64,000 nucleotides of DNA from Paracoccaceae bacterium. Lineage in GTDB: Bacteria > Pseudomonadota > Alphaproteobacteria > Rhodobacterales > Rhodobacteraceae. Each line of letters opens with the position of its first letter. The stretch's first letter is position 1. The notes beneath the pieces were generated by a model, which was given only the letters and a program-made list of their open reading frames with translations, was not told the DNA's origin and did not search any database. Location: NCBI GenBank assembly GCA_018222585.1, contig JAAFAB010000003.1:375781-439780 (forward strand), in the 5' to 3' direction. Shown here one piece after another: positions 48,181-56,467 of this stretch. The position numbers were made by a program, and so were the translations under genes.

Positions 48181-48600
48181 CAGCATAGCCGGGGCTGCTT
48201 CTTCGTCAGCGGGCGGACCGTGACGACCCGGAGCGCGGACTGGCACGAGATGGCCCCGGTGTCCGGAGAGTCCTTCGAGGCCGGCGAGGTGCAGAAGCAG
48301 GTGATCCCCGAGATGATCGAGGCCCATGTGCCCAGCCTGCTGGACGAACTTCTGCAGCCCGAGACCGACAGCCCCACCGTCGACAACCTCGCCGATCTGG
48401 CGCGCGACCGCGGCGGAGCCATTCTGGTCGGACAGTCCCAGCCCGCCGGGGTCCCGGCCCGAGGCGGGGTTGGAGGGCAACAGTCACATGTTCATGCAGG
48501 ACCGCAGCAACCTTCAGGTGGCGGATGTTCCGGTGGACCGGGTGCCTACCCCTGTCGAAGGCGCGGCCCGGGTAGAAGAAGGCCGGGTCCGGGGCGGACA
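48181..48600 (+). pseudogene. Remnant of an alpha/beta-hydrolase gene
   Basis: Coding-like plus-strand sequence spread over two frames. One frame reads GCFFVSGR near 48190, then VIPEMIEAHVPSLLDELLQP, NLADLARDRG and ILVGQSQPAG (48421-48450), the last resembling a GHSQSG-type nucleophile elbow. A frame change follows and the next frame gives EGNSHMFMQDRSNLQVAD (48473-48526), which resembles the C-terminal catalytic-His segment of esterase-like hydrolases in roseobacters. The core between these parts is missing and no intact start was found. The family call is from memory of related proteins, so moderate. Confidence 0.45.
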
Positions 48601-48615
48601 CCGCCCCGGGCGCGC

Positions 48616-49344
48616 TCAGAGAAGCCCGGCCAGGCCCCGGGTCGCGGTGACGGCGGCAGTGACACCCAGCAGGGCGGTGGCGGCGGTGCGATAGCCGCCC
48701 TCGCCCAGCCTTGCGAAGGCCCGGCCCCCGGCCCAGGTGCCGATCAGCAGGGCGGGGAAGGCGATCAGGGCCTGGGTGAAGGTCTCTGCATGCAGCTTTC
48801 CGGTCAGCCAGAGGCCGGGCAGGGCGATCAGGGACGTGAGGAAGAAGAAGACCATCAGCGAGGCGCGGGTCCGGGCCGCGGGTGTGTCGGTGCCGAGGAA
48901 GTAGGCGATGGCGGGCGGTCCGGGCATCGCCGCCAGCCCCGAGAAGAGGCCCGAGGCGAAGCCGGCGCCGATGGCCGGTCCGGGACCCGCAGGCAGGCGC
49001 AGCCTGAGGATCAGCGCGGCCAGGCCGATGCCGACGATCCCCGCCAGCACCAGCCGCATGACATCCGCCGACAGCAGCGTCAGCCCCCAGATGCCAAGCG
49101 GCGTGCCGAGAAGTGCGCCCGCCCCCATCAGGCCGAGCGCCTGGAACTGCACCAGGTTCCGCATCAGGGCCAGGTCGCGCAGCCCGACCATGCACTGCAG
49201 CAGGATGGCGATGGTCACCGCCTGCGCCGGGTCGAGGAACAGGCTGAGCGCCGGCACCGCCGCCAGGGCGAAGCCGAAGCCGGTCAGCCCGCGCAGCACC
49301 GCCGCCGCGAAGGTGGCGGTGCAGATCAGGACGATCTGCTCCAT
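48616..49344 (-). CDS. TauE/SafE-family anion exporter
   Basis: 242 residues with about eight membrane segments. The duplicated TSUP signature is visible as AAVLRGLTGFGFALAAVPAL and GLFSGLAAMPGPPAIAYF. Family members export sulfite, sulfoacetate or other organosulfur anions. Its ATG shares a base with the aldehyde dehydrogenase stop (TGATG), so the two are translated together. With tpa and the TauR-like regulator nearby, export of sulfoacetate or sulfite is the best inference; the substrate is not visible in the sequence. Confidence 0.88.
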   Translation of the reverse strand: MEQIVLICTATFAAAVLRGLTGFGFALAAVPALSLFLDPAQAVTIAILLQCMVGLRDLALMRNLVQFQALGLMGAGALLGTPLGIWGLTLLSADVMRLVLAGIVGIGLAALILRLRLPAGPGPAIGAGFASGLFSGLAAMPGPPAIAYFLGTDTPAARTRASLMVFFFLTSLIALPGLWLTGKLHAETFTQALIAFPALLIGTWAGGRAFARLGEGGYRTAATALLGVTAAVTATRGLAGLL

Positions 49345-50831
49345 CAGTCGAAGTTCAGCACGATGGTCTTCAGCCGGGTGAAATGGGCCAGCATGGCTTC
49401 CAGCGAGGCCTCTTTGCCGAGGCCCGAGCGCCCGAAGCCGCCGTAGGAGACATTGGGCTGGATGGTCAGGTTCTGGTTCACCTGCACGTAGCCCGCATTC
49501 AGCCGCGCCGTGCTGTCCAGCGCCGTCGACAGCGAGGTCGTCCAGACCGAGGCGGCAAGGCCGTAGTGGGTGTCATTGGCCTTGGCGATGACCTCTTCGT
49601 AGTCGGTCCAGGCTTCGAGGTAGGCGACGGGGCCGAAGATCTCTTGCTGGATGCAGGGGTGATCGGCGGGCAGGTCCATCAGCAGGGTCGGCTGCAGGAA
49701 GAGCTCGGGCGAGAGGGCGCTGTCATCGGGCAGCTGGCCGAAGCGCAACACGCGGGCACCGGGGGTGCCCTCGGCCATGGTGACGAAATCGCGGATCACC
49801 TTGGCCTGCCTGGCGTTGATGATGGTGCCGACGTCGGTGGCCTCGTCCAGCGGGTCGCCGATTTTCAGGGCGTCCAGCGCTTCGGTCAGCTGGGCCAGGA
49901 AGGGCTGCATCAGGTCGGCATGGACATAGATGCGGCTGGCGGCGGTGCAGCTTTGCCCCTGCCGGGTGAAGCGCATCCCCGAGATGGCCCCGGCGACGGC
50001 CTTGCCCAGATCCGCATCGGCGCAGACGATCATCGGGGACTTGCCGCCCAGTTCCAGGCTGACCGGGATGATCTTCTTGGCGGCGGCTTCATAGACCGCC
50101 TGACCCACGGCCTCGGAGCCGGTGAAGGTGATCTTGGCGACCTTGGGGTGGGCGCAGAGGGGCGCGCCGCAGGCCACGCCGGTGCCGTTGATCACGTTCA
50201 CCGTGCCCGCAGGCAGGACCTGCGCGATCAGGTCGACCATGGCGAAGGTGGCGAAGGGGGCTTCCTCGGAGGCTTTCACGACGACCGTGTTGCCGGCCAC
50301 CAGCGCGGGGGCGATCTTCAGCATCATCAGCACCAGCGGCACGTTCCAGGGCAGGATCGCGCCGACCACGCCGAGGGGTTCGCGGATGGTGGTGGTGAGG
50401 GAACGGGGGTGGAAGGGCACCGTCTCGCCCTTCAGCTCCGACCCGAGGCCGGCGTAGAATTCCAGGATGTCGATGGCGGTGCCGACCTCGCCGCGGCATT
50501 CGGTGCGGATCGCCTTGCCAGTTTCGCGGGCGAGGACCTGGGCGATGACCTCGGCATTCGCGCCGAGGGCGCGGGCGGCCTGCGCGACCAGCTTGCCACG
50601 GGCGCGGGCGGGGGTCTGCGACCAGGCGGGGAAGGCGGCGGCGGCGGTGTCGATGGCGGCGGCGGTTTCGGCTGCATCCGAGGCGGCGGCCAGGCCAAGC
50701 TGCGCGCCGGTGGCGGGGTTCATCACCGGCAGGGTGGCGGCGGTGGCGATCTTCGCGCCGCCGACAAGGTTCACCCCCGCATAGGCGGCGATCAGGTCTT
50801 CGGGCAGCTGCGGCAGGGCGGGCGTGGCCAT
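49344..50831 (-). CDS. Aldehyde dehydrogenase, possible sulfoacetaldehyde dehydrogenase
   Basis: 495 residues, NAD(P)+-dependent ALDH superfamily. Oxyanion Asn163 in LPWNVPL, Lys186, general base Glu260 in SLELGGKSP and nucleophile Cys295 in GQSCTAASR are all in place; the C-terminal NVSYGGFGRSG is present. It resembles ALDHs for small or polar aldehydes. The context (TauR-like regulator upstream, tpa divergent, SafE-like exporter overlapping downstream) suggests oxidation of sulfoacetaldehyde to sulfoacetate, as reported for SafD. Specificity is inference. Confidence 0.88.
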   Translation of the reverse strand: MATPALPQLPEDLIAAYAGVNLVGGAKIATAATLPVMNPATGAQLGLAAASDAAETAAAIDTAAAAFPAWSQTPARARGKLVAQAARALGANAEVIAQVLARETGKAIRTECRGEVGTAIDILEFYAGLGSELKGETVPFHPRSLTTTIREPLGVVGAILPWNVPLVLMMLKIAPALVAGNTVVVKASEEAPFATFAMVDLIAQVLPAGTVNVINGTGVACGAPLCAHPKVAKITFTGSEAVGQAVYEAAAKKIIPVSLELGGKSPMIVCADADLGKAVAGAISGMRFTRQGQSCTAASRIYVHADLMQPFLAQLTEALDALKIGDPLDEATDVGTIINARQAKVIRDFVTMAEGTPGARVLRFGQLPDDSALSPELFLQPTLLMDLPADHPCIQQEIFGPVAYLEAWTDYEEVIAKANDTHYGLAASVWTTSLSTALDSTARLNAGYVQVNQNLTIQPNVSYGGFGRSGLGKEASLEAMLAHFTRLKTIVLNFD

Positions 50832-50963
50832 TCTTGGTCTCTCCTTGGCGCCTCGGGCGCGGGGGTCTGGGGGGAGGGGCAGCCGGAGGGGGCTGGTCGC
50901 CGCGACCCTAGGAGGATCGGCGCCTCCCAGATAGGGCCAGACTGGCGCATTGATATGGCCAGT

Positions 50964-52391
50964 TCAGCGCAGGGCGTCGGCGGCGCGGCCCAGCTCGGCC
51001 AGGCCCTCGGCGATGCGGGCCTCGTCGATATGCGAGATGCCGAGGCGCAGGAAACGGCCCGCCTGGGTTTCGGTCACGAAGGCGTCGCCCGATTCGATCA
51101 GCACGCCGCGCCGGGCGGCCTCGGCGATCAGGGCGCGGCCGTCGAGGCCCTCGGGACATTCCAGCCATAGCGAGGTGCCGCCCGAGGTCTCGGGCGTGCG
51201 GAAGTCGGGCAGGAAGCGGGCGCAGGCGGAAAGCACCTCGGCATGGCGGCGCACGAGGGCATCGCGCAACCGGCGTTGCAGGGCCAGGTAGTGCCCCTCG
51301 GCCAGGAAGATCCCGGCGGTGCGCTGGTTGTTCAGCGGCGCCGAGCGGTGGATCAGCCGGCGCAGCCAGCGGGCTTCGGCCACCAGCGCCGGATCGGCGA
51401 CGAGGAAGCCGAGGCGCACACCGGGGGCCAGGATCTTCGACAGCGTGCCCAGGTAGGCAACCCGGCCGGATCGGTCGAGGCCGCGCAGCGTGGTGGTGCC
51501 CGGCGCGGCGGTGGCGCCTTCGTAATCGTCTTCTATCAGCAGCACGTCATCGCGGGCGGCGCGGTCCAGCACCTCGGCCTGGCGGGCGGGGGACATGGTG
51601 ACCATGGTCGGGCTCTGGAAGCCCGGAGTCAGCACGGCCAGGTCCATGGCGCCTTCCAGCCTTGCGCCCTCGGCGTCGACGGCCAGATCGCGGATCGTGG
51701 CGCCCGAGACCTGCATGATGTTGCGGCTGTCGGGATAGCCGGGGCTTTCGCAGCCGACGGTGATGCCCGGCCCGGCCAGCAGGCGGGCCAGCAGGTAAAG
51801 CCCCTCCTGCGCGCCCAGGGTCACCAGGATTTCGTCGCTGCGGGCGTAGATCCCGCGCTGCGGCAGGATCTGGCTGCGGATCTGCTCGACCAGCAGGGGG
51901 TCGTCCTCGTCGGCGCGGTCGGCGGTCCACCAGTCGATCGCCGAGCGGCCAAGGGCATCGCGCGAACAGCTGCGCCAGGTGTTGATCGGGAACAGCCCGG
52001 GATCGACCTGCCCCGAGATGAAGGGATAGCGGTAGTCCTGCCAGTTCGAGGGCTTGTGCTGGTGGCGCAGCCGGGCCGGGCGTTGTTTCAGCCGCGCCTC
52101 CCAGTCGGGGCTGTCGGGGGGCGGCGCGGGGGTGCGCTCTGGGCTGGTGGGTAGATCCTCGGCGACAAAGACCCCCAGTCTGGGGCGGGCATCCAGGTAG
52201 CCGCGCGCCACGAGGTCCTCATACACCGCCGTCACCGTGTTGCGGGCGATGCCGAGCTGTCCGGCCAGCTGGCGCGAGGGCGGCATCTTCTGCCCCGGCT
52301 GCATCTGCCCGGCGTGGATCGCATCCACGATGCCCCGGCGCAGCTGGGACTGGATCGGCTCGGATCCGTGACGGGAGATGAAATTCAGCAT
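50964..52391 (-). CDS. MocR/GntR-type regulator with aminotransferase domain, TauR-like
   Basis: 475 residues. N-terminal winged helix of the GntR family (~10-76; PSRQLAGQLGIARNTVTAVY), linker, and a class I aminotransferase-like domain (~115-475) with the PLP lysine in YLGTLSKILAPGVRLGF (Lys319) and LIEDDYEGA. MocR regulators sense PLP-amine adducts; TauR activates taurine genes in Rhodobacter. Divergence from tpa across 192 bases supports a TauR assignment, although the name is inferred from context. Confidence 0.87.
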   Translation of the reverse strand: MLNFISRHGSEPIQSQLRRGIVDAIHAGQMQPGQKMPPSRQLAGQLGIARNTVTAVYEDLVARGYLDARPRLGVFVAEDLPTSPERTPAPPPDSPDWEARLKQRPARLRHQHKPSNWQDYRYPFISGQVDPGLFPINTWRSCSRDALGRSAIDWWTADRADEDDPLLVEQIRSQILPQRGIYARSDEILVTLGAQEGLYLLARLLAGPGITVGCESPGYPDSRNIMQVSGATIRDLAVDAEGARLEGAMDLAVLTPGFQSPTMVTMSPARQAEVLDRAARDDVLLIEDDYEGATAAPGTTTLRGLDRSGRVAYLGTLSKILAPGVRLGFLVADPALVAEARWLRRLIHRSAPLNNQRTAGIFLAEGHYLALQRRLRDALVRRHAEVLSACARFLPDFRTPETSGGTSLWLECPEGLDGRALIAEAARRGVLIESGDAFVTETQAGRFLRLGISHIDEARIAEGLAELGRAADALR

Positions 52392-52583
52392 GGTTCGTGG
52401 TTCAATCGCGCTATCCGGCCGCCTTTCTACCCCCTCGACCGCCTCTTGTCGCGGCAGAGCGGGCGGTCCGGCGCCGAAATACGCGCAAAACCCCCTCTGG
52501 CCCCATGGATCCCCGGGCGCTGGACCTGTCCCAACCCCGCGGCCCCGGTCTTTGTGGCTGCGAAACCCTTCAGGGAGAGACCG
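52392..52583. promoter_or_regulatory. tauR-tpa divergent control region with CTGG repeats
   Basis: 192 bases between the regulator and tpa. CTGGCCCCAT (52497-52506) and CTGGACCTGT (52520-52529) are direct-repeat-like, 23 bases apart, and resemble the CTGGAC-type TauR sites reported in Rhodobacter. The match is partial, so this is a candidate only. Confidence 0.35.
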
Positions 52584-53951
52584 ATGTACGACAATGACCT
52601 CAGCGATGTGGTGGCCGCCGACAAGGCCCACGTCTGGCACCATCTGACCCAGCACAAGCCCTTCGAGACCTCCGACCCGCGGGTCATCGTCGAGGGCAAG
52701 GGCATCCATGTCTGGGATGCCAAGGGCACGCGCTACCTGGATGCCGTCTCGGGCGGGGTCTGGACGGTCAACGTCGGCTATGGCCGGACCGAGATCGCCG
52801 ATGCGGTGCGCGACCAGCTGGTCAAGCTGAACTACTTCGCCGGCTCGGCGGGCTCGATTCCCGGGGCCATGTTCTCGAAGAAGCTGATCGAGAAGATGCC
52901 GGGGCTGTCCCGCGTCTACTACTGCAACTCGGGCTCGGAGGCGAACGAGAAGGCTTTCAAGATGGTCCGCCAGATCGCGCACAAGCGCTATGGCGGCAAG
53001 AAGACCAAGATCCTGTTCCGCGAGCGCGACTACCACGGCACCACCATCGGCGCGCTGTCGGCCTGCGGCCAGCCCGAGCGGCACATGCAGTATGGCCCCC
53101 TGACACCCGGTTTCGTCGAGGTCCCGCATTGTCTTGAGTACCGCAAACAGTGGGATGTCGAGGATTACGGCCAGCGCGCCGCCGATGCCATCGAAGAGGT
53201 GATCCTGCGCGAAGGTCCCGACACCGTCGGTGCGATCTGCCTTGAGCCCGTCACCGCCGGTGGCGGCGTGATCACCCCGCCGAAGGGCTACTGGGAGCGC
53301 GTGCAGGAGATCTGCGCCAAGTACGACATCCTGCTGCATATCGACGAGGTGGTCTGTGGGGTCGGCCGGACCGGTGCCTGGTTCGGCTACCAGCAGTACG
53401 GCGTGAAGCCGGACATGGTGACCATGGCGAAGGGCGTGGCCTCGGGCTATGCCGCCATCGCCTGCCTGGTGACCACCGAAGAGGTCTTCGACCAGTTCAA
53501 GGACGATGCCGCCGACCCGCTGAACTACTTCCGCGACATCAGCACCTTCGGCGGTTGCACCGCCGGTCCCGCCGCCGCGCTGGCCAACATGGAGATCATC
53601 GAGAACGAGGGTCTGCTGGAGAACACCACGCAGATGGGCGCCTACTGCCTTTCGAAGCTGGAAGAGCTGATGGAGAAGCACAAGGTCATCGGCGATGTGC
53701 GCGGCAAGGGCCTGTTCCTGGGCGCCGAACTGGTCGCCGACCGCGCCACCAAGGAACCCGTGGCCGAGAAGCTGGCCCAGCAGGTCGTGGCGGAATGCGG
53801 TGCGCAGGGGGTGATGATCGGTGTCACCAACCGCTCGCTGCCCGGCTTCAACAACACGCTCTGCCTCAGCCCGGCGCTGATCGCCACCAAGGACAACATC
53901 GACGAGATCACCGGGGCCATCGACGTTGCGCTGACCCGCGTTTTCGGCTGA
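52584..53951 (+). CDS. tpa: Taurine-pyruvate aminotransferase
   Basis: 455 residues from ATG 52584 with a GGGAGAG ribosome binding site. Class III aminotransferase: NSGSEANEKAFKMVRQ, LLHIDEVVCGVGRTG (Asp254) and PLP lysine in VTMAKGVASGYAA (Lys283). Segments such as HVWHHLTQHKPFE, AVSGGVWTVNVGYGRTEIAD and NYFRDISTFGGCTAGP closely match roseobacter Tpa proteins as I remember them. It converts taurine and pyruvate to sulfoacetaldehyde and alanine. A terminator follows. No xsc is in the window, so sulfoacetaldehyde would go to the aldehyde dehydrogenase. Confidence 0.88.
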   Translation: MYDNDLSDVVAADKAHVWHHLTQHKPFETSDPRVIVEGKGIHVWDAKGTRYLDAVSGGVWTVNVGYGRTEIADAVRDQLVKLNYFAGSAGSIPGAMFSKKLIEKMPGLSRVYYCNSGSEANEKAFKMVRQIAHKRYGGKKTKILFRERDYHGTTIGALSACGQPERHMQYGPLTPGFVEVPHCLEYRKQWDVEDYGQRAADAIEEVILREGPDTVGAICLEPVTAGGGVITPPKGYWERVQEICAKYDILLHIDEVVCGVGRTGAWFGYQQYGVKPDMVTMAKGVASGYAAIACLVTTEEVFDQFKDDAADPLNYFRDISTFGGCTAGPAAALANMEIIENEGLLENTTQMGAYCLSKLEELMEKHKVIGDVRGKGLFLGAELVADRATKEPVAEKLAQQVVAECGAQGVMIGVTNRSLPGFNNTLCLSPALIATKDNIDEITGAIDVALTRVFG

Positions 53952-53981
53952 TCGGATCCTCTTCCCCGGACGGCCTGACTG

Positions 53982-54014
53982 CCCCGGCATCCCCAGCGGA
54001 TGCCGGGGTTTTTT
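53982..54014 (+). terminator. Rho-independent terminator of tpa
   Basis: CCCCGGCATCC (53982-53992), loop CCAGC, GGATGCCGGGG (53998-54008), then six T. Confidence 0.93.
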
Positions 54015-54043
54015 GGCCAGGGGCGGGGGTGGCGGCACAAACG

Positions 54044-54076
54044 AAAACCCCCGCGAAACCGAAGTTTCGCGGGGGT
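54044..54076 (-). terminator. Terminator of tRNA-Leu
   Basis: Minus strand ACCCCCGCGAAAC (54076-54064), loop TTCG, GTTTCGCGGGGGT (54059-54047), then TTT. A C(UUCG)G tetraloop makes it very stable. It begins 9 bases after the tRNA 3' end. Confidence 0.9.
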
Positions 54077-54084
54077 CTTGGTAA

Positions 54085-54170
54085 TGGTGCCCAGGAGAGG
54101 ACTCGAACCTCCACACCCTTGCGAGTACTAGCACCTGAAGCTAGCGCGTCTACCATTCCGCCACCTGGGC
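54085..54170 (-). tRNA. tRNA-Leu (anticodon CAG)
   Basis: 86 bases including an encoded CCA end. Acceptor arms GCCCAGG and CCTGGGC pair fully, with discriminator A. The anticodon arm CTAGC-TTCAGGT-GCTAG gives CAG, reading CUG. A long variable arm (CTCGCAAGGGTG region) marks class II, and GGTTCGAGTCC is the T arm. CUG is the commonest Leu codon here, so this is a major tRNA. Confidence 0.96.
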
Positions 54171-54326
54171 CGGTGTCGTGGAGGGCGATATATGGGCCTG
54201 CCTCCGGAGTGTCAACGGCGATTTTTCGCATTTTCCGAAACTCCCCGGGACAAAGCGGCCAAGCGCCTTGCCCACAAGGGCAAGCAGGGCTAGGACAGGG
54301 GAAATTCGATCAGCCGGAGGTCTTCC

Positions 54327-55316
54327 ATGCCCAAATCGAAGCTTGTCACCATTTTCGGCGGGTCGGGGTTCGTCGGCCGGTACATCGCTCGGCGCATGGC
54401 GCAACAGGGCTGGCGCGTGCGGGTTGCCGTGCGTCGCCCCGACGAGGCGGGTTTCGTCCGTACCTATGGCGTCGTCGGCCAGGTCGAACCGGTCTTCTGC
54501 AACATTCGTGACGATGCCTCGGTGCGTGCGGTGACGCTCGGCTCGGACGTGGTGGTGAACTGTGTCGGCACCTTCGACGCCAAGGGCCGCAACAATTTCA
54601 CCGCCGTCCAGGACGAGGGCGCAGCGCGAATCGCGCGGATCGCGGCGGCGGAAGGCGTGACCGGGATGGTGCATGTCTCGGCCATCGGCGCCGACGCCGA
54701 AAGCGACAGCCTCTATGCGCAGAGCAAGGCCGCCGGCGAAGAGGCGGTGCTGGCCGCCATGCCGGGCGCGGTGATCCTGCGCCCCTCGGTGATCTTCGGA
54801 ACCGAGGACAAGTTCTTCAATCGTTTCGCCAACATGGCCAAGATGAGCCCGATCCTGCCGCTCTTCGGTGCCGGCTCCAGGTTCCAGCCGGTCTGGGTGG
54901 ATGACGTGGCCGCCGCTGCCGAGAAGGCCGTGCTGGGCCAGGCCGATGCCGGCGTCTACGAGCTGGGCGGGCCCGAGGTCGACACCTTCTCTGGTTGGGT
55001 CAAGACCATGCTGGGCATCGTGCAGCGCCGCCGCCTGATCATGGGCCTGCCCTTCGTGGTCGGCCAGTTCATGGCCTGGTGCCTGGACCTGGCGCAGACG
55101 CTCAGCCTTGGCCTGTTCAACAACAGCGTGCTTACCCGTGACCAGGTGCGGCAGCTGCGCTCGGACAATGTGGTTGCCGAAGGCGCCAAGGGCTTCGCCG
55201 ACCTGGGCCTCGAGCCCGTCGCGCCGGAAGCGGTGATGCCCGATTACCTCTGGCCGCACCGCCCCTCGGGCCAATACGCGGCCATCAAGGCCTCGGCGGC
55301 GAATCTCAAGAACTGA
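54327..55316 (+). CDS. NDUFA9-like NAD(P)-binding protein (complex I-associated SDR)
   Basis: 329 residues, atypical short-chain dehydrogenase/reductase. The Rossmann motif FGGSGFVGRYIARRMA (residues ~10-25) and conserved RPSVIFGTEDKFFNRFA, PVWVDDVAAA and YELGGPEV are as in the complex I NDUFA9 family found in alphaproteobacteria and mitochondria. NDUFA9 binds NADPH and stabilises complex I. It has its own terminator and is not in a nuo operon. Confidence 0.9.
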   Translation: MPKSKLVTIFGGSGFVGRYIARRMAQQGWRVRVAVRRPDEAGFVRTYGVVGQVEPVFCNIRDDASVRAVTLGSDVVVNCVGTFDAKGRNNFTAVQDEGAARIARIAAAEGVTGMVHVSAIGADAESDSLYAQSKAAGEEAVLAAMPGAVILRPSVIFGTEDKFFNRFANMAKMSPILPLFGAGSRFQPVWVDDVAAAAEKAVLGQADAGVYELGGPEVDTFSGWVKTMLGIVQRRRLIMGLPFVVGQFMAWCLDLAQTLSLGLFNNSVLTRDQVRQLRSDNVVAEGAKGFADLGLEPVAPEAVMPDYLWPHRPSGQYAAIKASAANLKN

Positions 55317-55336
55317 GAGCGCCCCGCCCGAAAGTG

Positions 55337-55366
55337 AAAGCCCGGCCATCATTGGCCGGGCTTTTT
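55337..55366 (+). terminator. Rho-independent terminator
   Basis: AAAGCCCGGCCA (55337-55348), loop TCAT, TGGCCGGGCTTT (55353-55364), T-run to 55366. Confidence 0.92.
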
Positions 55367-55434
55367 CTTTGGCTGATCGGGAAGGTGGATGCCGATCCAC
55401 CTTCAGGCGCCAGTCTTTTCGGGCGCCAGTCTCT

Positions 55435-56238
55435 TCAGGCGTAGGCCCACCACAGCAGGAAGATCCCCAGCAGGACCCGGTAGATCACGTAGGGCGTGAA
55501 GCTGACTGACTTCAGCAGCCGCATCATCAGCACCAGTGCCAGCAGGGCCGAGAGGAAGGCGAAGATGGCCGCGATGGTGCCGTCGATCGCCGCCCTGGCA
55601 TCCGCGGTGGCGATGACCTCTCCCGAGAGATAGGCCGCCGAGGCCAGGATCATCGGGATCGACATCAGCATCGAGATCTTCGCCGCCGCCTGCCGTTCGA
55701 ACCCGCCGAACAGCGCGCCGGTGATGCAGATGCCCGACCGCGAGGTGCCGGGGATCAGTGCCACCGCCTGCCAGAGGCCGAGGACGATGGCGTCCCGCAG
55801 GGTCCAGTCCTTCGCCGCACGGCCGGTGTCTCCGCGCCGGTCGGCGATATAGAGCACGACGCCGAAGATCAGCATGGTCCAGCCGATCACCGCGACCGAG
55901 CGCAGCCTGTCGTCCAGCCCGGTGATCGCCAGGAAGAGGCCGAAGAGGATCCCCGGGATCGTCGCGACGATCAGCAGGAAGGCCAGTCTCGCGCCCGGCG
56001 TGTCGGTGCGCCCGGACAGCAGGCGCGGAAGGCCGGCGAGCGCCTCGCGCACGTCCTCCCAGAAATAGAGCACCACGGCGCCGAGGGTGCCGACATGGAC
56101 GGCCACGTCGATCACCTGGCCCTGGTCCTGCATACCCGTCAGGCTGGGCAGGAGAATCAGGTGACCCGAGGAGGAAATCGGAAGAAACTCGGTAATACCC
56201 TGAATAATCGCAAGAAGAAGAAGCTGGAGGAGGGGCAT
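55435..56238 (-). CDS. uppP: Undecaprenyl-diphosphatase (BacA/UppP)
   Basis: 267 residues from ATG 56238-56236, preceded by AAGCTGGAGG-like purines on the plus strand's complement; upstream codons are AT-rich and not typical. The motifs QGITEFLPISSSGHLIL and PGTSRSGICITGALFGGF are diagnostic. It dephosphorylates undecaprenyl diphosphate so the lipid carrier can be reused for cell wall and polysaccharide synthesis. About eight membrane segments. Divergent from gltD across an AT-rich 229-base region. Confidence 0.95.
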   Translation of the reverse strand: MPLLQLLLLAIIQGITEFLPISSSGHLILLPSLTGMQDQGQVIDVAVHVGTLGAVVLYFWEDVREALAGLPRLLSGRTDTPGARLAFLLIVATIPGILFGLFLAITGLDDRLRSVAVIGWTMLIFGVVLYIADRRGDTGRAAKDWTLRDAIVLGLWQAVALIPGTSRSGICITGALFGGFERQAAAKISMLMSIPMILASAAYLSGEVIATADARAAIDGTIAAIFAFLSALLALVLMMRLLKSVSFTPYVIYRVLLGIFLLWWAYA

Positions 56239-56467
56239 GGGCAATCCGGTCTGAGGAGGGATGACAGTAGGATTAACCCTTTGGAAGTCAGAGGAAAGCG
56301 CATTAATAGGTCCGGTGTGAAGCTTAATTTTGAGGCCATTCCCGGTGGTGAAGCAGTTCATTGCTGAATTAGCAGTGTTATAGGTCACTACTTCTGACTT
56401 TTATTCTGTTTTGAGCTGCTGTAGAAGGCCCCGACAAGGTAGCGACAATCGAACCGAGGAGTTGGCC
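56239..56467. other. AT-rich divergent region uppP-gltD
   Basis: 229 bases clearly richer in A and T than the flanking genes, carrying the promoters of uppP (minus) and the gltD-gltB cluster (plus). No single promoter pair stands out. Candidate -10 strings include TATAGG and TTATTC near 56380-56405. Confidence 0.45.

Noticed and set aside
47925-48422. Minus-strand frame ending near 47925 with protein-like pieces
   Set aside because: No start codon or ribosome binding site, its upstream part is Ser-rich like an antisense frame, and the plus strand gives recognisable hydrolase pieces.
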